From JAQIBY01 sp051747965 (GTDB taxonomy: Bacteria > Bacteroidota > Bacteroidia > Bacteroidales > ML635J-15): a stretch of DNA of 55,717 nt. Location: contig JBNJGS010000011.1 in the NCBI GenBank assembly GCA_051747965.1, positions 1-55,717 of the forward strand, given 5' to 3'. The position numbers and the translations under genes are program-made. Positions 23,456-32,398 of this stretch are shown piece after piece; positions within the stretch are counted from its first letter, which is position 1; every line of letters begins with the position of its first letter. The notes under the pieces were generated by a model. The model made no database searches. It was not told the DNA's origin and saw only the letters and a program-made list of their open reading frames with translations.

Positions 23456-24759
23456 TTATGAATGGCCTGGTCAACGGCTTCAAATCCGGTTTCCATAAAT
23501 ACTTCACTTACGGTGGGATGAGCATGTACCGTCCGTGCCACATCATATATGGTAGCTTCCATTTCAATGAAAGCAGCTGCTTCGGCGATCATATCGGTGG
23601 CATTGGGACCTACAATCTGCACGCCCATAACTTCACCGTATTTCTTTTCACTCAGAATGCGTACCATACCTTCGGTTTCACCTTCGGTCATTGCTTTTCC
23701 GTTAATAGAAAGCGGCATTTCGCTGATCTTATAATCCACCTGTTCTTTTTTCAGTTCCTGTTCGGTAAAGCCGATTTGTGCCATTTCCGGCACGGTGTAT
23801 ATGTTCAGTGGATAGGAGCGAAGGTTAAGTTCCTTACTGATGCCTTTGATATGGTTGACGGCAAATACTCCCTGCGCTGAACCCACATGAGCAAGATAGG
23901 AACGTCCGTTGACATCACCAATGGCATAGATGTTGGGAATTGAGGTTTGCAGACTCATGTTTGTATCAATAAAGCCATCATCTGAGAGATTCATGTCAGG
24001 TTTGATGGCAGGTAAGACCGCACGTCTGATGCTGGCATTCAAAATTGGTGTGCCTTTGGCCGGCATATTTTTCTGGATTTTGATACCCTGACCTTTGAGT
24101 TTTTTGCGGATGAAATCGTTCAGAAACTGGTCAGCCTGCGGTATAAGGTGGTCTTCATGTTCAGTAACGATCATGGTTTTTACACCCAGAAGATTAAAGA
24201 GCTGAGCCAGTTCTACTGTTACCGGGCCGTGACCATATACAGCAATGGTTTCGGGGAGTTCTTTCATTTTGTACAGTGCCCGTATATCCAGATTGTTGGT
24301 TTCTCCCGGAATGCTTTCCGGCAGCGAACCTGTAGCGATGATGATGTTTTCTGCCTCAATTGTTCTGTTATTGACAGAAACCTGGTGTTCCCCGACAATT
24401 TCAGCTTCCCCGAGGATGGATTCCACCCCGTTTTTCTTCAGCAGAAATTCTACCCCACTGGTGAGTTTGTCCACAATTTTATCTGCGCGGGCAACTGCCT
24501 GAGGCCAGTTAAACTCAAGATTCTTCATATCAATGCCGTCAATGCCGAATTCCCGGGCATCATTGAGCCGGTTATAGAATTTAGCACTTTCAATCAATGC
24601 CTTGGTGGGGATACATCCCCAATTCAGACACATTCCGCCTATGGCATCTTTTTCAATAATGGCTGTTTTCAGACCCACTTGTCCGGCGCGGATGCCGGCG
24701 ACATATCCTGCAGGTCCGGATCCTATGATTACGAGATCGTATTTCATGTTTTCTTGCAT
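23452..24759 (-). CDS. lpdA: Dihydrolipoamide dehydrogenase (E3), shortened central region
   Basis: FAD/NAD enzyme that reoxidises the lipoamide of E2. The FAD motif GSGPAGYVAG, the redox disulfide GGMCLNWGCIPTK and the C-terminal HAHPTVSE with the catalytic His-Glu pair are intact. Two things are odd. The NAD-binding motif, normally GGGxIGxE, reads GHGPVTVE. And the stretch between it and GFIDTN is about 25 residues shorter than usual, replacing the usual VGRxPN with AIKPDMN. The frame is continuous, so this is not a frameshift. The first ATG is used here (24759); another lies at 24747, and the frame extends upstream only to a TTG. It sits 14 bases after E2 and overlaps the ligase gene. Confidence 0.88.
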   Translation of the reverse strand: MQENMKYDLVIIGSGPAGYVAGIRAGQVGLKTAIIEKDAIGGMCLNWGCIPTKALIESAKFYNRLNDAREFGIDGIDMKNLEFNWPQAVARADKIVDKLTSGVEFLLKKNGVESILGEAEIVGEHQVSVNNRTIEAENIIIATGSLPESIPGETNNLDIRALYKMKELPETIAVYGHGPVTVELAQLFNLLGVKTMIVTEHEDHLIPQADQFLNDFIRKKLKGQGIKIQKNMPAKGTPILNASIRRAVLPAIKPDMNLSDDGFIDTNMSLQTSIPNIYAIGDVNGRSYLAHVGSAQGVFAVNHIKGISKELNLRSYPLNIYTVPEMAQIGFTEQELKKEQVDYKISEMPLSINGKAMTEGETEGMVRILSEKKYGEVMGVQIVGPNATDMIAEAAAFIEMEATIYDVARTVHAHPTVSEVFMETGFEAVDQAIHK

Positions 24760-24773
24760 TTTAAGGTTCAAAT

Positions 24774-26072
24774 TTAGTCCATAATTAAGCTTACCGGATC
24801 GGCAAGGTAACGCATCATTGTATTAAGGAAACGTGTGACCTCACCACCATCTACAATTCTGTGATCCACAGCAAGGGAGAGCGGTAGTTTGTTTCCGGGC
24901 ACCACGCTGTCTCCTTTGACAACGGGTTCTTTGCTGATACGGCCAATGCCAAGTATTCCCGCCTGCGGATAATTGATCACAGGTACGGCAAATTTACCAC
25001 CAATGCTTCCAAAGCTGGTAATGGTAAATGTACCGTCTTTCAAATCGTCCATGGAAATTTCACGATTGCGTGCTTTTTCAGCAATTTCAGTTACTTTTTC
25101 AGCAATCTGCCGGATGCTCAGCTTATCTACATCACGGATAACCGGCACCAGCAGGCCGTCATCTGTGTCAACAGCAATGCCAATGTTATAATAATGTTTG
25201 AAAATCATCTTGCCATTATCCATATCCATTTCAGAATTCAGCGACTTATGCTTCTTCAATGCCTGAGCAGTAGCTTTTAGAATAAAGGGCAGGAAAGACA
25301 ATTTCACGCCATCTTCTTTAAATTCTTCCTTGAATTTCTTCCGGACCTCCATAAGCTCGGATACTTCCACTTCATCAAAAACGCTCATGTGCGCAGCCTT
25401 CTGTTTAGAACGCAGCATGTTTTTGGCGATGGTTTTTCTAAGCTGGCTCATATCCACCACTTCAACCCGCTCTTTCTGGTCTTCAGCAGGTGTAGCTGAT
25501 TTTGCGCTACCGCTGTAGGATGATGAGCTTGAAAATTTGCGGATATCTTCTTTCATCACACGCCCACCCGGGCCGGTGCCTTTTACCTGATTGATATCCA
25601 CATTCAGTTCTTTTGCCAGTGCGCGGGCCACAGGTGTAGCAATGGATTTTTTCTTCTTTTTCTCGCTTTTTTCTTCTTCTTCGTCTTCATCGCTTGCGGG
25701 AAGGAATGCATTGTTGCCTGCAGATTCAAGGGTACCGACTACACCGGCTTCTTCTTCCTCCACAGTTTCTTTTTTGGCGGGTTCGCCTTCATCCATTTTT
25801 TTTGCTTCCTTCTGGGCTTCTTCACCTTCAACACCTTCAATATCAAGTTCCACAAGGGGATCACCTACATTGATGGTTTCACCTTCATTTCCATATCTGG
25901 CGGCTATTACCCCATCCTTGGGTGAGGGGATGTCAGTCACTACCTTATCGGTTTCCATTTTCACAAGTGACTCACCGGAGGCAACGGTCTGGCCTTTCTC
26001 AACATACCATTCTACAATGGTACCTTCATCAAGACCTTCACCTATATCGGGAAATTTAAATACATGTCTCAT
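24774..26072 (-). CDS. 2-oxo acid dehydrogenase E2, dihydrolipoamide acyltransferase
   Basis: The 432-residue E2 core of a pyruvate or branched-chain 2-oxo acid dehydrogenase. An N-terminal lipoyl domain carries the lipoylated Lys43 in ETDKVVTDIPSP. A linker rich in Glu and Lys, with a low-complexity poly-Lys/Glu run, leads to the E1/E3-binding domain (about 145-180, TPVARALAKELNVD with GPGGRVMKEDI), then a Ser-rich linker and the catalytic domain ending with the active-site LAVDHRIVDGG. A single lipoyl domain is present. A clear AGGAG ribosome site precedes the ATG. It is the third gene of the operon, 11 bases after E1 beta. The acyl substrate cannot be settled from sequence alone. Confidence 0.93.
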   Translation of the reverse strand: MRHVFKFPDIGEGLDEGTIVEWYVEKGQTVASGESLVKMETDKVVTDIPSPKDGVIAARYGNEGETINVGDPLVELDIEGVEGEEAQKEAKKMDEGEPAKKETVEEEEAGVVGTLESAGNNAFLPASDEDEEEEKSEKKKKKSIATPVARALAKELNVDINQVKGTGPGGRVMKEDIRKFSSSSSYSGSAKSATPAEDQKERVEVVDMSQLRKTIAKNMLRSKQKAAHMSVFDEVEVSELMEVRKKFKEEFKEDGVKLSFLPFILKATAQALKKHKSLNSEMDMDNGKMIFKHYYNIGIAVDTDDGLLVPVIRDVDKLSIRQIAEKVTEIAEKARNREISMDDLKDGTFTITSFGSIGGKFAVPVINYPQAGILGIGRISKEPVVKGDSVVPGNKLPLSLAVDHRIVDGGEVTRFLNTMMRYLADPVSLIMD

Positions 26073-26083
26073 GGTAGTCTCCT

Positions 26084-27064
26084 TTAAAATTTTACGGTTT
26101 TCATTATATCATAGAAAATTTTCTCGGCGGAAATCATAAAATGATGTTCGCCTTTGGGCAGCGGCACGATGGTATCGAAACCGGCCACTCGTTTTGGCGG
26201 TGCTTCCAGATGCAGGAAAGCCTCTTCATTGACAATCTGGGTGATTTCTGAAGCCACACCAAAAGAACGGGGAGCTTCATGCACAGTGAGTATTCTGCCG
26301 GTTTTCTTCACAGAAGACACAATGGTTTCTTTGTCAAGAGGATAGATGGTTCTCAGATCAATGATTTCCACATCCACACCTTCTTTTTTGGCCATTGCAG
26401 CGGCTTTTTGTGTTTCCCTCATCATTGCACCATAGGCGACAACAGTAACGTCTTTACCGGAGCTTACTACTTTTGCTTTTCCGATGGGAACCGTGAAATG
26501 CTCTTCTTTCACTTCCTGCTTCACTGCCCGGTAAATACGTTTTGGCTCCATAAATATTACAGGATCATCTGTTTCAATGGCACTGATCAAAAGGCCTTTG
26601 GCATCATGTGGTGTGCTTGGGATAATAACCTTAAGGCCCGGTATATGTCCCCAGATTGCTTCAGCACTTTCACTGTGATGTTCCAGTGCATTGATACCAC
26701 CGCCGTATGGCATTCGGATAACAATGGGTGCTTTGAATTTTCCACGGCTGCGATTTTGCATACGGGAAACATGGGAAATAATCTGGTTAAAAGCCGGATA
26801 GGAAAATCCACTGAACTGCATTTCTACCACGGGGCGTAATCCTGCGATTCCCATTCCCAGAGCCGTACCGGCAATTCCTGCTTCGGCCAGCGGAGAATCA
26901 AACACACGTTCTTTCCCGTATTTTTCCTGCAGACCCTGGGTAACACGGAATACTCCGCCTTCAACACCAACATCTTCTCCATATATGATGACACTCTCGT
27001 CATTTTCCAGTTTAAGGTCCATTGCCTGGTTTAAGGCATTGACCATGTTCATTACTTTTTTCAT
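26084..27064 (-). CDS. 2-oxo acid dehydrogenase E1 beta subunit
   Basis: A 326-residue E1 beta with the transketolase-like pyrimidine domain (GEDVGVEGGVFRVTQGL, then FDSPLAEAGIAGTALGM) and a transketolase C-terminal domain (GKDVTVVAYGAM). It pairs with the E1 alpha gene directly upstream, with a single base between the genes; a GGAGGG ribosome site lies inside the end of E1 alpha. The length is normal. Together the two subunits decarboxylate a 2-oxo acid with thiamine diphosphate and pass the acyl group to lipoyl-E2. Confidence 0.93.
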   Translation of the reverse strand: MKKVMNMVNALNQAMDLKLENDESVIIYGEDVGVEGGVFRVTQGLQEKYGKERVFDSPLAEAGIAGTALGMGIAGLRPVVEMQFSGFSYPAFNQIISHVSRMQNRSRGKFKAPIVIRMPYGGGINALEHHSESAEAIWGHIPGLKVIIPSTPHDAKGLLISAIETDDPVIFMEPKRIYRAVKQEVKEEHFTVPIGKAKVVSSGKDVTVVAYGAMMRETQKAAAMAKKEGVDVEIIDLRTIYPLDKETIVSSVKKTGRILTVHEAPRSFGVASEITQIVNEEAFLHLEAPPKRVAGFDTIVPLPKGEHHFMISAEKIFYDIMKTVKF

Positions 27065-27065
27065 A

Positions 27066-28151
27066 TTATTTGCCCTCCTTCCACTTTAAAAATCGTTCGT
27101 ATTCAACCTGCTGTGATTTCAAATCATCCGGCATGTCGGAATACATGAACTTAAAGACATCTTCAATCGGATAATCGCCATAATTTTCAGCGGCGGTAAA
27201 GTGCCTTTCAATTTCTTTTTTATACTGAGGAAGGATTTTTTCTTCTTCTTTTTCACTCCACAGCTTGTTTTCAATTAAATACTTTTTCATCCGGGTGAGC
27301 GGGTCTTTTGAGCCCCATTCATCTTCCTCTTCTTTGGTTCTGTATTTTGTGGGATCATCTGATGTTGTATGTGCACCACGACGATAGGTTACTGCCTCGA
27401 TTAGTACGGGACCACCTCCATTGCGAGCATGCTTAGTGGCTTCTTCAACTGCTCTGGTCATGGCAAAAAAGTCATTGCCGTCAACCTGTATGCCTTTGAT
27501 ACCATATGCCACGGATTTCACGGCAAGGTTATGGGATTTTGTCTGTAATCTGACCGGAGTGGATATGCCATACTGATTGTTTTGAATTATGAATATAACC
27601 GGTGTGTTCCAGACTCCGGCAAAGTTCAGTGCTTCGTGAAACTCGCCTTCAGATGTGCCCCCATCACCTACAAAGGTATATACTACCTGATCTTTTTTGC
27701 GGTAATTGATTTCAAATCCGATACCAACGGCATGCACCAATTGAGATGCAATGGGTACGGAAATGGGTACGAGATTTTTGGCATCTTTAAACAATGAACC
27801 ATCTTCATAGCCCATAAAATACATGAACATTTCCTGAAGGGTAGCACCTTTAGCCAGGTAAGATCCCAGCTCACGGAAAGCTGGCACGAGCCAGTCATCT
27901 TCACGCATCACCTGTGCAACTGCCCCGGAGATGGCTTCCTGTCCGTAATTGGGGGGATAAGTGTATATGCGGCCCTGTCGCTGATAATTGACTGTCATCA
28001 GATCGGCTTCACGGGCAAAAAGCATATCTTTATAAGCTTTCACCAGACTTTCATCGCTGATGTCAGGCATCCATTTCTTGATAAGGATTTTTCCCTCATT
28101 GTCGATGACCCTGAGCATCTTTTTCTTTAACGGGTCGTAAGTCTTAAACAT
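27066..28151 (-). CDS. 2-oxo acid dehydrogenase E1 alpha subunit
   Basis: A 361-residue E1 alpha. The thiamine-diphosphate motif GDGGTSEGEFHEALNFAG starts near residue 167 and continues to IQNNQYGIS. The phosphorylation-loop-like GAHTTSDDPTKYR segment is as in bacterial PdhA and branched-chain enzymes, so pyruvate, acetoin-type or branched 2-oxo acids are all possible; the operon as a whole (E1a-E1b-E2-E3-ligase) fits a complete dehydrogenase. It is the first gene of the operon. I could not find a convincing TAnnTTTG box in front of it. Start is the first ATG, giving the usual N-terminal extension. Confidence 0.92.
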   Translation of the reverse strand: MFKTYDPLKKKMLRVIDNEGKILIKKWMPDISDESLVKAYKDMLFAREADLMTVNYQRQGRIYTYPPNYGQEAISGAVAQVMREDDWLVPAFRELGSYLAKGATLQEMFMYFMGYEDGSLFKDAKNLVPISVPIASQLVHAVGIGFEINYRKKDQVVYTFVGDGGTSEGEFHEALNFAGVWNTPVIFIIQNNQYGISTPVRLQTKSHNLAVKSVAYGIKGIQVDGNDFFAMTRAVEEATKHARNGGGPVLIEAVTYRRGAHTTSDDPTKYRTKEEEDEWGSKDPLTRMKKYLIENKLWSEKEEEKILPQYKKEIERHFTAAENYGDYPIEDVFKFMYSDMPDDLKSQQVEYERFLKWKEGK

Positions 28152-28493
28152 ATCTATTTGATTTTATATTAACAATAATTTAGAAACTGTTCAAATAACC
28201 CCTGAGAGCACAAATTGTTTAATATTTCATCGCAAAATGCTATCCAAATGGGTTGTTTTCGATGGATGGGTATTGGGAAAGTATTCTGCGTAGCTAAATG
28301 AAGAAGGGTTTGATTTGATGGAAATTATCAGGTGCCTTTATAGGCAAAATATTATGGTGCAGGGAAAATTGCCCTGAAACTATATGCACCCGGTTTATTC
28401 ATTTCTTGTGAAGAACAATACAAGGAAACAGATAAGAAGCAAGCATTTATTTGGAATGCAGATAATTTGGTGGTCTGCAAAAGCGATACAGAT
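28152..28493. other. Intergenic gap, 342 bases
   Basis: It lies between the MscS gene (upstream on the minus strand) and the E1 alpha gene and should hold the dehydrogenase promoter. I see one modest hairpin, GGTGCAGGG near 28356 with CCCTG and TGCACC near 28372-28390, without a T-tract. No open frame and no clear promoter box. Confidence 0.5.
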
Positions 28494-29720
28494 TTATTGG
28501 GACTGAGTTACTTGTTTCAGTTCTCTGATATCCATACCGGAAGCTTCCTGATATACTCTCAGGTTAAATTTATGGAGGACAGACATAGCGTGATCAAGCA
28601 GACGTGCCTGTACCTGTTCATATTCCACCCATGACTGTATTTTACTGAATGTGTACATTTGCACGGGGATACCCTTGCTCGTGGGTTCATTGTATCTCAC
28701 CATACAAATCATTTCATCATATATATCACTGGTTTTTCTCATGTAATAGAGCAAATGCTTGCGGTAAATTGCCGAATTGGTCAGTGGTTCATTGTTTTCT
28801 TTTAGCTCTTCAATGATTTTGTTGCCGAATTCAACATTTTCACCAATACTGGTGAGTTCATCATCAGAACAATAATGAATGGAATTGATATCCAGGTTAA
28901 TGGATTTTGATATCCGGCGGCCACCTGACTCTTCCATTCCTCTCCAGTTATTGAAAGATTCTGAAATCAGTGCATAGGTAGGAATGGTGGCAATTGTTTT
29001 ATCCCAATTCTGTACTTTGACAGTGTTGAGTGTTATTTCAATGACAGGGCCGTCTGCATTTCGCTGCGGCATAGATATCCAGTCCCCCAGTCTTACCATA
29101 TCATTGGCAGAAAGTTGTACACCGGCAACCAAACCCAGAATACTGTCACGGAAAATCAGTAAAAATACAGCAGCCATTGCGCCCAGGCCGGTAATTAATT
29201 TTCCTACCTGTACACTGAAAATGACTGAGATGATACCAAAGGCAAGCAGTGCAAATGTGATAATTTTCAATACCTGCATGTAACTTTTGATACTGGTGCC
29301 ACGCTCTTTGCCAGAAGTACTGTCGTATATTTCGTTGACCCCATTGAGAAATGAATTAATCACTCCCATACTGATGACTATCATGAAAATCTGGGCAGCT
29401 TTTTCAATGAGGGTTGTGAGCACTTCTACATTGGGAAAAGCAAAATCAATGGTATAATAGACCAGGATGGCAGGGGCAAGATGTGCAAGTCTGCTGAACA
29501 GTTTTTTTTCAAGCAAAATATCATCCCAGAGTGTTTTTGTTTTACGGATAAGCTTTTGCAGGGCCCCCAGCAGTATTCGCTTTGTCAGAAAGTCAGACAG
29601 GAAACCCACCAGGGCAATAAGCAAAAGAATTACAATAACAGATAAGGTTTCGGCAATTTCAAAACTGACCCCCAGATCCATCAGCCATTTTTCAATGGTC
29701 ATCCCCAGATTTTCCTTCAT
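28494..29720 (-). CDS. Mechanosensitive ion channel, MscS family, with N-terminal membrane domain
   Basis: A 408-residue MscS-type channel expected to open under membrane tension and release solutes. The start was set at the ATG giving Met-Lys-Glu-Asn, since longer frames add 37 residues of unlikely sequence that reach into the divergent promoter region. Several N-terminal membrane helices are followed by the pore helix and the beta domain typical of MscS (GVQLSANDMVRLGDWI). The soluble tail is longer than in small MscS channels and resembles the YbdG/MscM-like subgroup. A TATCTTTC sequence at 29747-29754 may be the -7 box. It is divergent from the M64 peptidase gene. Confidence 0.87.
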   Translation of the reverse strand: MKENLGMTIEKWLMDLGVSFEIAETLSVIVILLLIALVGFLSDFLTKRILLGALQKLIRKTKTLWDDILLEKKLFSRLAHLAPAILVYYTIDFAFPNVEVLTTLIEKAAQIFMIVISMGVINSFLNGVNEIYDSTSGKERGTSIKSYMQVLKIITFALLAFGIISVIFSVQVGKLITGLGAMAAVFLLIFRDSILGLVAGVQLSANDMVRLGDWISMPQRNADGPVIEITLNTVKVQNWDKTIATIPTYALISESFNNWRGMEESGGRRISKSINLDINSIHYCSDDELTSIGENVEFGNKIIEELKENNEPLTNSAIYRKHLLYYMRKTSDIYDEMICMVRYNEPTSKGIPVQMYTFSKIQSWVEYEQVQARLLDHAMSVLHKFNLRVYQEASGMDIRELKQVTQSQ

Positions 29721-29763
29721 TTGATTTATTTTTTGTATATTTATCCGAAAGATATAAAAAATC

Positions 29764-31041
29764 ATGAACAAGTATTTACTTTTATTCGTTTTTGTTTTTC
29801 TCTCCGGCTCTTCTTTGAAGGCCCAGGACATAAAGTTCGATGACTTTTTTACAGATGAGGCTTTGCGCCTGGATATGTATCACTTTGGTACTCTGGATGC
29901 TGAGGATTACAGTCTGAAGTCAGTCTGGCGAATGCCCAAATACAGTGGCCCTGAGAAAACCCTTTTCCCTGGCTTGTATGGTGAGTATGTTTTGAATATT
30001 ACTACAGAAGACGGAAGCTTGATTTTCAGTAAACCATACAGTACTTTATTTGAGGAATGGCAGGATTCTGACATGGTAGGTGAGGGGCCCAGGGTTTTTC
30101 AGGAAACACGATTCATTCCCTTTCCGAGGCAAGCAGTGGATATTGAGATATATACCCGCAGGTCAGATACCAAGCTTGTCAAAATCTGGGAATTTCATTT
30201 TGATCCACAGAAAAACTGGTACAGGAGAGACTATCCGGCGCCACCGGCATCAAAGCTGATATCCGGAGCAGATAACATCCGGGAGCAGGTGGATGTTGCC
30301 ATTGTTGCTGAAGGATATACGGCAGATGAAATGGATGATTTTGAACAGGATGCCGCCGCATTCGTAAAGGAGTTCTTAGAAACACCGCCATTTGATCAGC
30401 ATAAAGAGGATTTTAGTTTCAGAATAGTCAAGGCAGTTTCAGAGGAAAGCGGATGTGATTTGCCGGGAATAAATATCTGGAAAAACAGCATAGCTGATGC
30501 CCGGTTTTATACCCTGGGAAGTGAAAGATACCTGACCACCCTGGCGTATCACAATTTGATGGATATTGTATCCACCGTGCCACATGATCAGGTGATCTTG
30601 CTTGTCAATACAGAAAAATATGGTGGTGGTGGAATATTCAACCACTTTTCTGTAGTCAGCGCTCATCACAGTCTGTCAAAACAAGTACTTGCCCATGAAT
30701 TCGGACATGCTTTTGGTGGTCTGGCTGATGAGTATTATACTTCTTCAACGGCATATGTCAGACATCCTGATACCGGCTATGAATGGCATCACCCCAATGT
30801 AACCACACTGGTGAATTTTGATTCAAAATGGAAGCATATGGTACATGACACTGTGCCAATTCCAACCCCGGATATCGAAGAATATGACAATACAGTAGGG
30901 GCCTTCGAAGGTGGAAGATATTTAGAGAAAGGTGTTTACAGGCCGTACCGCAATTGCAGGATGAGATCAACTCAGGCCGGTTTTTGCCCGGTTTGTCAGT
31001 CTGTTTTGACCGATATCATTGATTATTATTCCGGCAGATAA
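29764..31041 (+). CDS. Secreted M64-family metallopeptidase (IgA peptidase-type)
   Basis: A 425-residue secreted metallopeptidase. A signal peptide ends near residue 21 with Ala-Gln. An N-terminal beta domain of about 150 residues precedes the catalytic domain, in which the zinc site HEFGHAFGGLADEY lies near residue 310; this longer motif is diagnostic of family M64. A C-terminal Cys-containing segment (CRMRS, CPVCQ) completes the domain. There is no T9SS tail, so it is probably periplasmic or surface-exposed by another route. The M64 name comes from a Clostridium IgA protease; the substrate here is unknown. It converges with the AMP nucleosidase gene. Confidence 0.9.
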   Translation: MNKYLLLFVFVFLSGSSLKAQDIKFDDFFTDEALRLDMYHFGTLDAEDYSLKSVWRMPKYSGPEKTLFPGLYGEYVLNITTEDGSLIFSKPYSTLFEEWQDSDMVGEGPRVFQETRFIPFPRQAVDIEIYTRRSDTKLVKIWEFHFDPQKNWYRRDYPAPPASKLISGADNIREQVDVAIVAEGYTADEMDDFEQDAAAFVKEFLETPPFDQHKEDFSFRIVKAVSEESGCDLPGINIWKNSIADARFYTLGSERYLTTLAYHNLMDIVSTVPHDQVILLVNTEKYGGGGIFNHFSVVSAHHSLSKQVLAHEFGHAFGGLADEYYTSSTAYVRHPDTGYEWHHPNVTTLVNFDSKWKHMVHDTVPIPTPDIEEYDNTVGAFEGGRYLEKGVYRPYRNCRMRSTQAGFCPVCQSVLTDIIDYYSGR

Positions 31042-31071
31042 ACAGAATTCCTCCTTTTTTACCGAAACACA

Positions 31072-31842
31072 TTAAAATTTCAGGTGTTTTACTGAGCGTC
31101 CCTGATTGATAAGTTCCCGCATTGAATCAATGGCGATTTGCAAATGGTCATTGACAAATTTTTCAGTGACAGATTGATCGCTTTCGCCCGTTTTGATACC
31201 TGTTGAAATCATTGGCTGGTCTGAGACCAAAAGCAAAGCACCTGAAGGAATTCCATTGGCAAAACCTGTAATAAAAATCGTTGCTGTTTCCATGTCAATG
31301 GCCATGGCACGGGTTTTTCTCAAGTATTTTTTGAACCGTTCATCATATTCCCAAACCCGGCGGTTGGTGGTTTGTACAGTACCAGTCCAGTAGTCTCTTT
31401 TATGGTCACGAATGGTTGATGAAATTGCACGCTGCAGGCTAAATGCCGGCAATGCCGGTACTTCCGGAGGCAAATAGTCATCTGAAGTACCATCGCCACG
31501 AATGGCAGCAATTGGCAAAATCAAATCACCCAGTGCATTTTTCTTTTTCAAACCTCCGCATTTCCCCAAAAACAAAACAGCCTCGGGATGTACGGCTGAC
31601 AATAAATCCATGATGGTTGCAGCATTGGGACTTCCCATGCCAAAGTTAATCATGGTGATACCATTGGCAGTAGCCGTAGGCATATTGGCATCCAGTCCTT
31701 TTACCGGAACATTAAACCATTCGGAAAACAAATCAACATAATGCTGAAAGTTTGTCAGCAATATATGGTCCCCGAATTCATCCAAAGATGTTCCGGTGTA
31801 TCTGGGCAACCAATTTTCAACAATTTCCTGTTTAGTTTTCAT
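31072..31842 (-). CDS. amn: AMP nucleosidase, short Bacteroidota type
   Basis: A 256-residue nucleoside phosphorylase-fold enzyme. It matches the short AMP nucleosidase of Bacteroidota, which splits AMP to adenine and ribose 5-phosphate. Visible features are the phosphate/ribose region INFGMGSPNAAT, the GKCGGLKKKNALGD segment, the AIDMETAT motif that holds ribose, and the SDQPM strand. The long N-terminal domain of the E. coli enzyme is absent, as expected for this type. A TAACTTTG box lies 24 bases before the start and is nearly back-to-back with the promoter of the divergent gene. Confidence 0.92.
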   Translation of the reverse strand: MKTKQEIVENWLPRYTGTSLDEFGDHILLTNFQHYVDLFSEWFNVPVKGLDANMPTATANGITMINFGMGSPNAATIMDLLSAVHPEAVLFLGKCGGLKKKNALGDLILPIAAIRGDGTSDDYLPPEVPALPAFSLQRAISSTIRDHKRDYWTGTVQTTNRRVWEYDERFKKYLRKTRAMAIDMETATIFITGFANGIPSGALLLVSDQPMISTGIKTGESDQSVTEKFVNDHLQIAIDSMRELINQGRSVKHLKF

Positions 31843-31856
31843 CGGCTAAAATTGTT

Positions 31857-31864
31857 TACATTTG
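31857..31864 (+). promoter_or_regulatory. -7 box TACATTTG for the HsdR-N protein
   Basis: Exact TAnnTTTG, 14 bases before the ATG at 31879. Two bases separate it from the -7 box of amn on the other strand. Confidence 0.55.
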
Positions 31865-31866
31865 TG

Positions 31867-31874
31867 CAAAGTTA
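31867..31874 (-). promoter_or_regulatory. -7 box TAACTTTG for amn
   Basis: Exact TAnnTTTG on the minus strand, 24 bases before the amn start at 31842. The two boxes face away with overlapping start regions, so the two promoters probably compete. Confidence 0.55.
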
Positions 31875-31878
31875 ATAA

Positions 31879-32328
31879 ATGCAAGCATTAAATCTGCCAT
31901 ATTATGAATTCAGAATGGAAAATCGTGATGGTAAAACCATGATTTTCGATGAAATACGCAGGAAATTTCTTGTTTGTACACCGGAAGAGTGGGTGAGACA
32001 AAACCTGATCAAGTATTTTATTCATGAAAAAAAAATACCGGCAGGCATGATAGCCCTGGAAAAAGAAATACGGGTTCATGGTATTCAGCGGCGCTATGAT
32101 GCTATGGTTCATACCAGGAATGGTCTGCCCCTGATGCTTGTGGAATGCAAAGCCCCGGGAATTATCATCAAACAGGAAGTTTTTCAGCAAATTGCAGAAT
32201 ACAACATTGCTCTTGATGTACCCTACCTTTTTGTAAGCAACGGGCTCAGACATTACGTGTGCCATATCAATCCGGAGAACAGGCAAATAAATTTTCTCAG
32301 AGAACTGCCTGATTATGAAAAGCTGTAA
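31879..32328 (+). CDS. HsdR N-terminal-type nuclease-domain protein
   Basis: A 149-residue protein consisting of the N-terminal domain of type I restriction R subunits (HSDR_N family) and nothing else. The PD-(D/E)xK pattern is readable as RRYDAMVHT (Asp) followed by LMLVECKAP (Glu-x-Lys), with a Gln-rich helix QEVFQQIAEYN. The helicase and coupling domains of real HsdR are missing, and no hsdM or hsdS gene is near. Free-standing copies of this domain are common in Bacteroidota next to unrelated housekeeping genes; their role is unknown. Nuclease activity is possible but untested. Confidence 0.85.
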   Translation: MQALNLPYYEFRMENRDGKTMIFDEIRRKFLVCTPEEWVRQNLIKYFIHEKKIPAGMIALEKEIRVHGIQRRYDAMVHTRNGLPLMLVECKAPGIIIKQEVFQQIAEYNIALDVPYLFVSNGLRHYVCHINPENRQINFLRELPDYEKL

Positions 32329-32398
32329 ACAGACTTACTGAAAACAATTTGATTTGCCTTATTTTGAATTTTACTTAGGGATACCTGTATATTCAAGC

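Noticed and set aside
23452..24759. Frameshift or pseudogene explanation for the short E3
   Set aside because: The frame is continuous, both ends keep their active-site motifs, and the genes on both sides remain tightly coupled.
28165..28195. Promoter with TTTG and TTAATATA for the dehydrogenase operon
   Set aside because: The downstream part does not match TAnnTTTG; the A/T-rich context makes chance likely.
28356..28390. Hairpin between the MscS and E1 alpha genes as a terminator
   Set aside because: The arms are interrupted and no T-tract follows on either strand.
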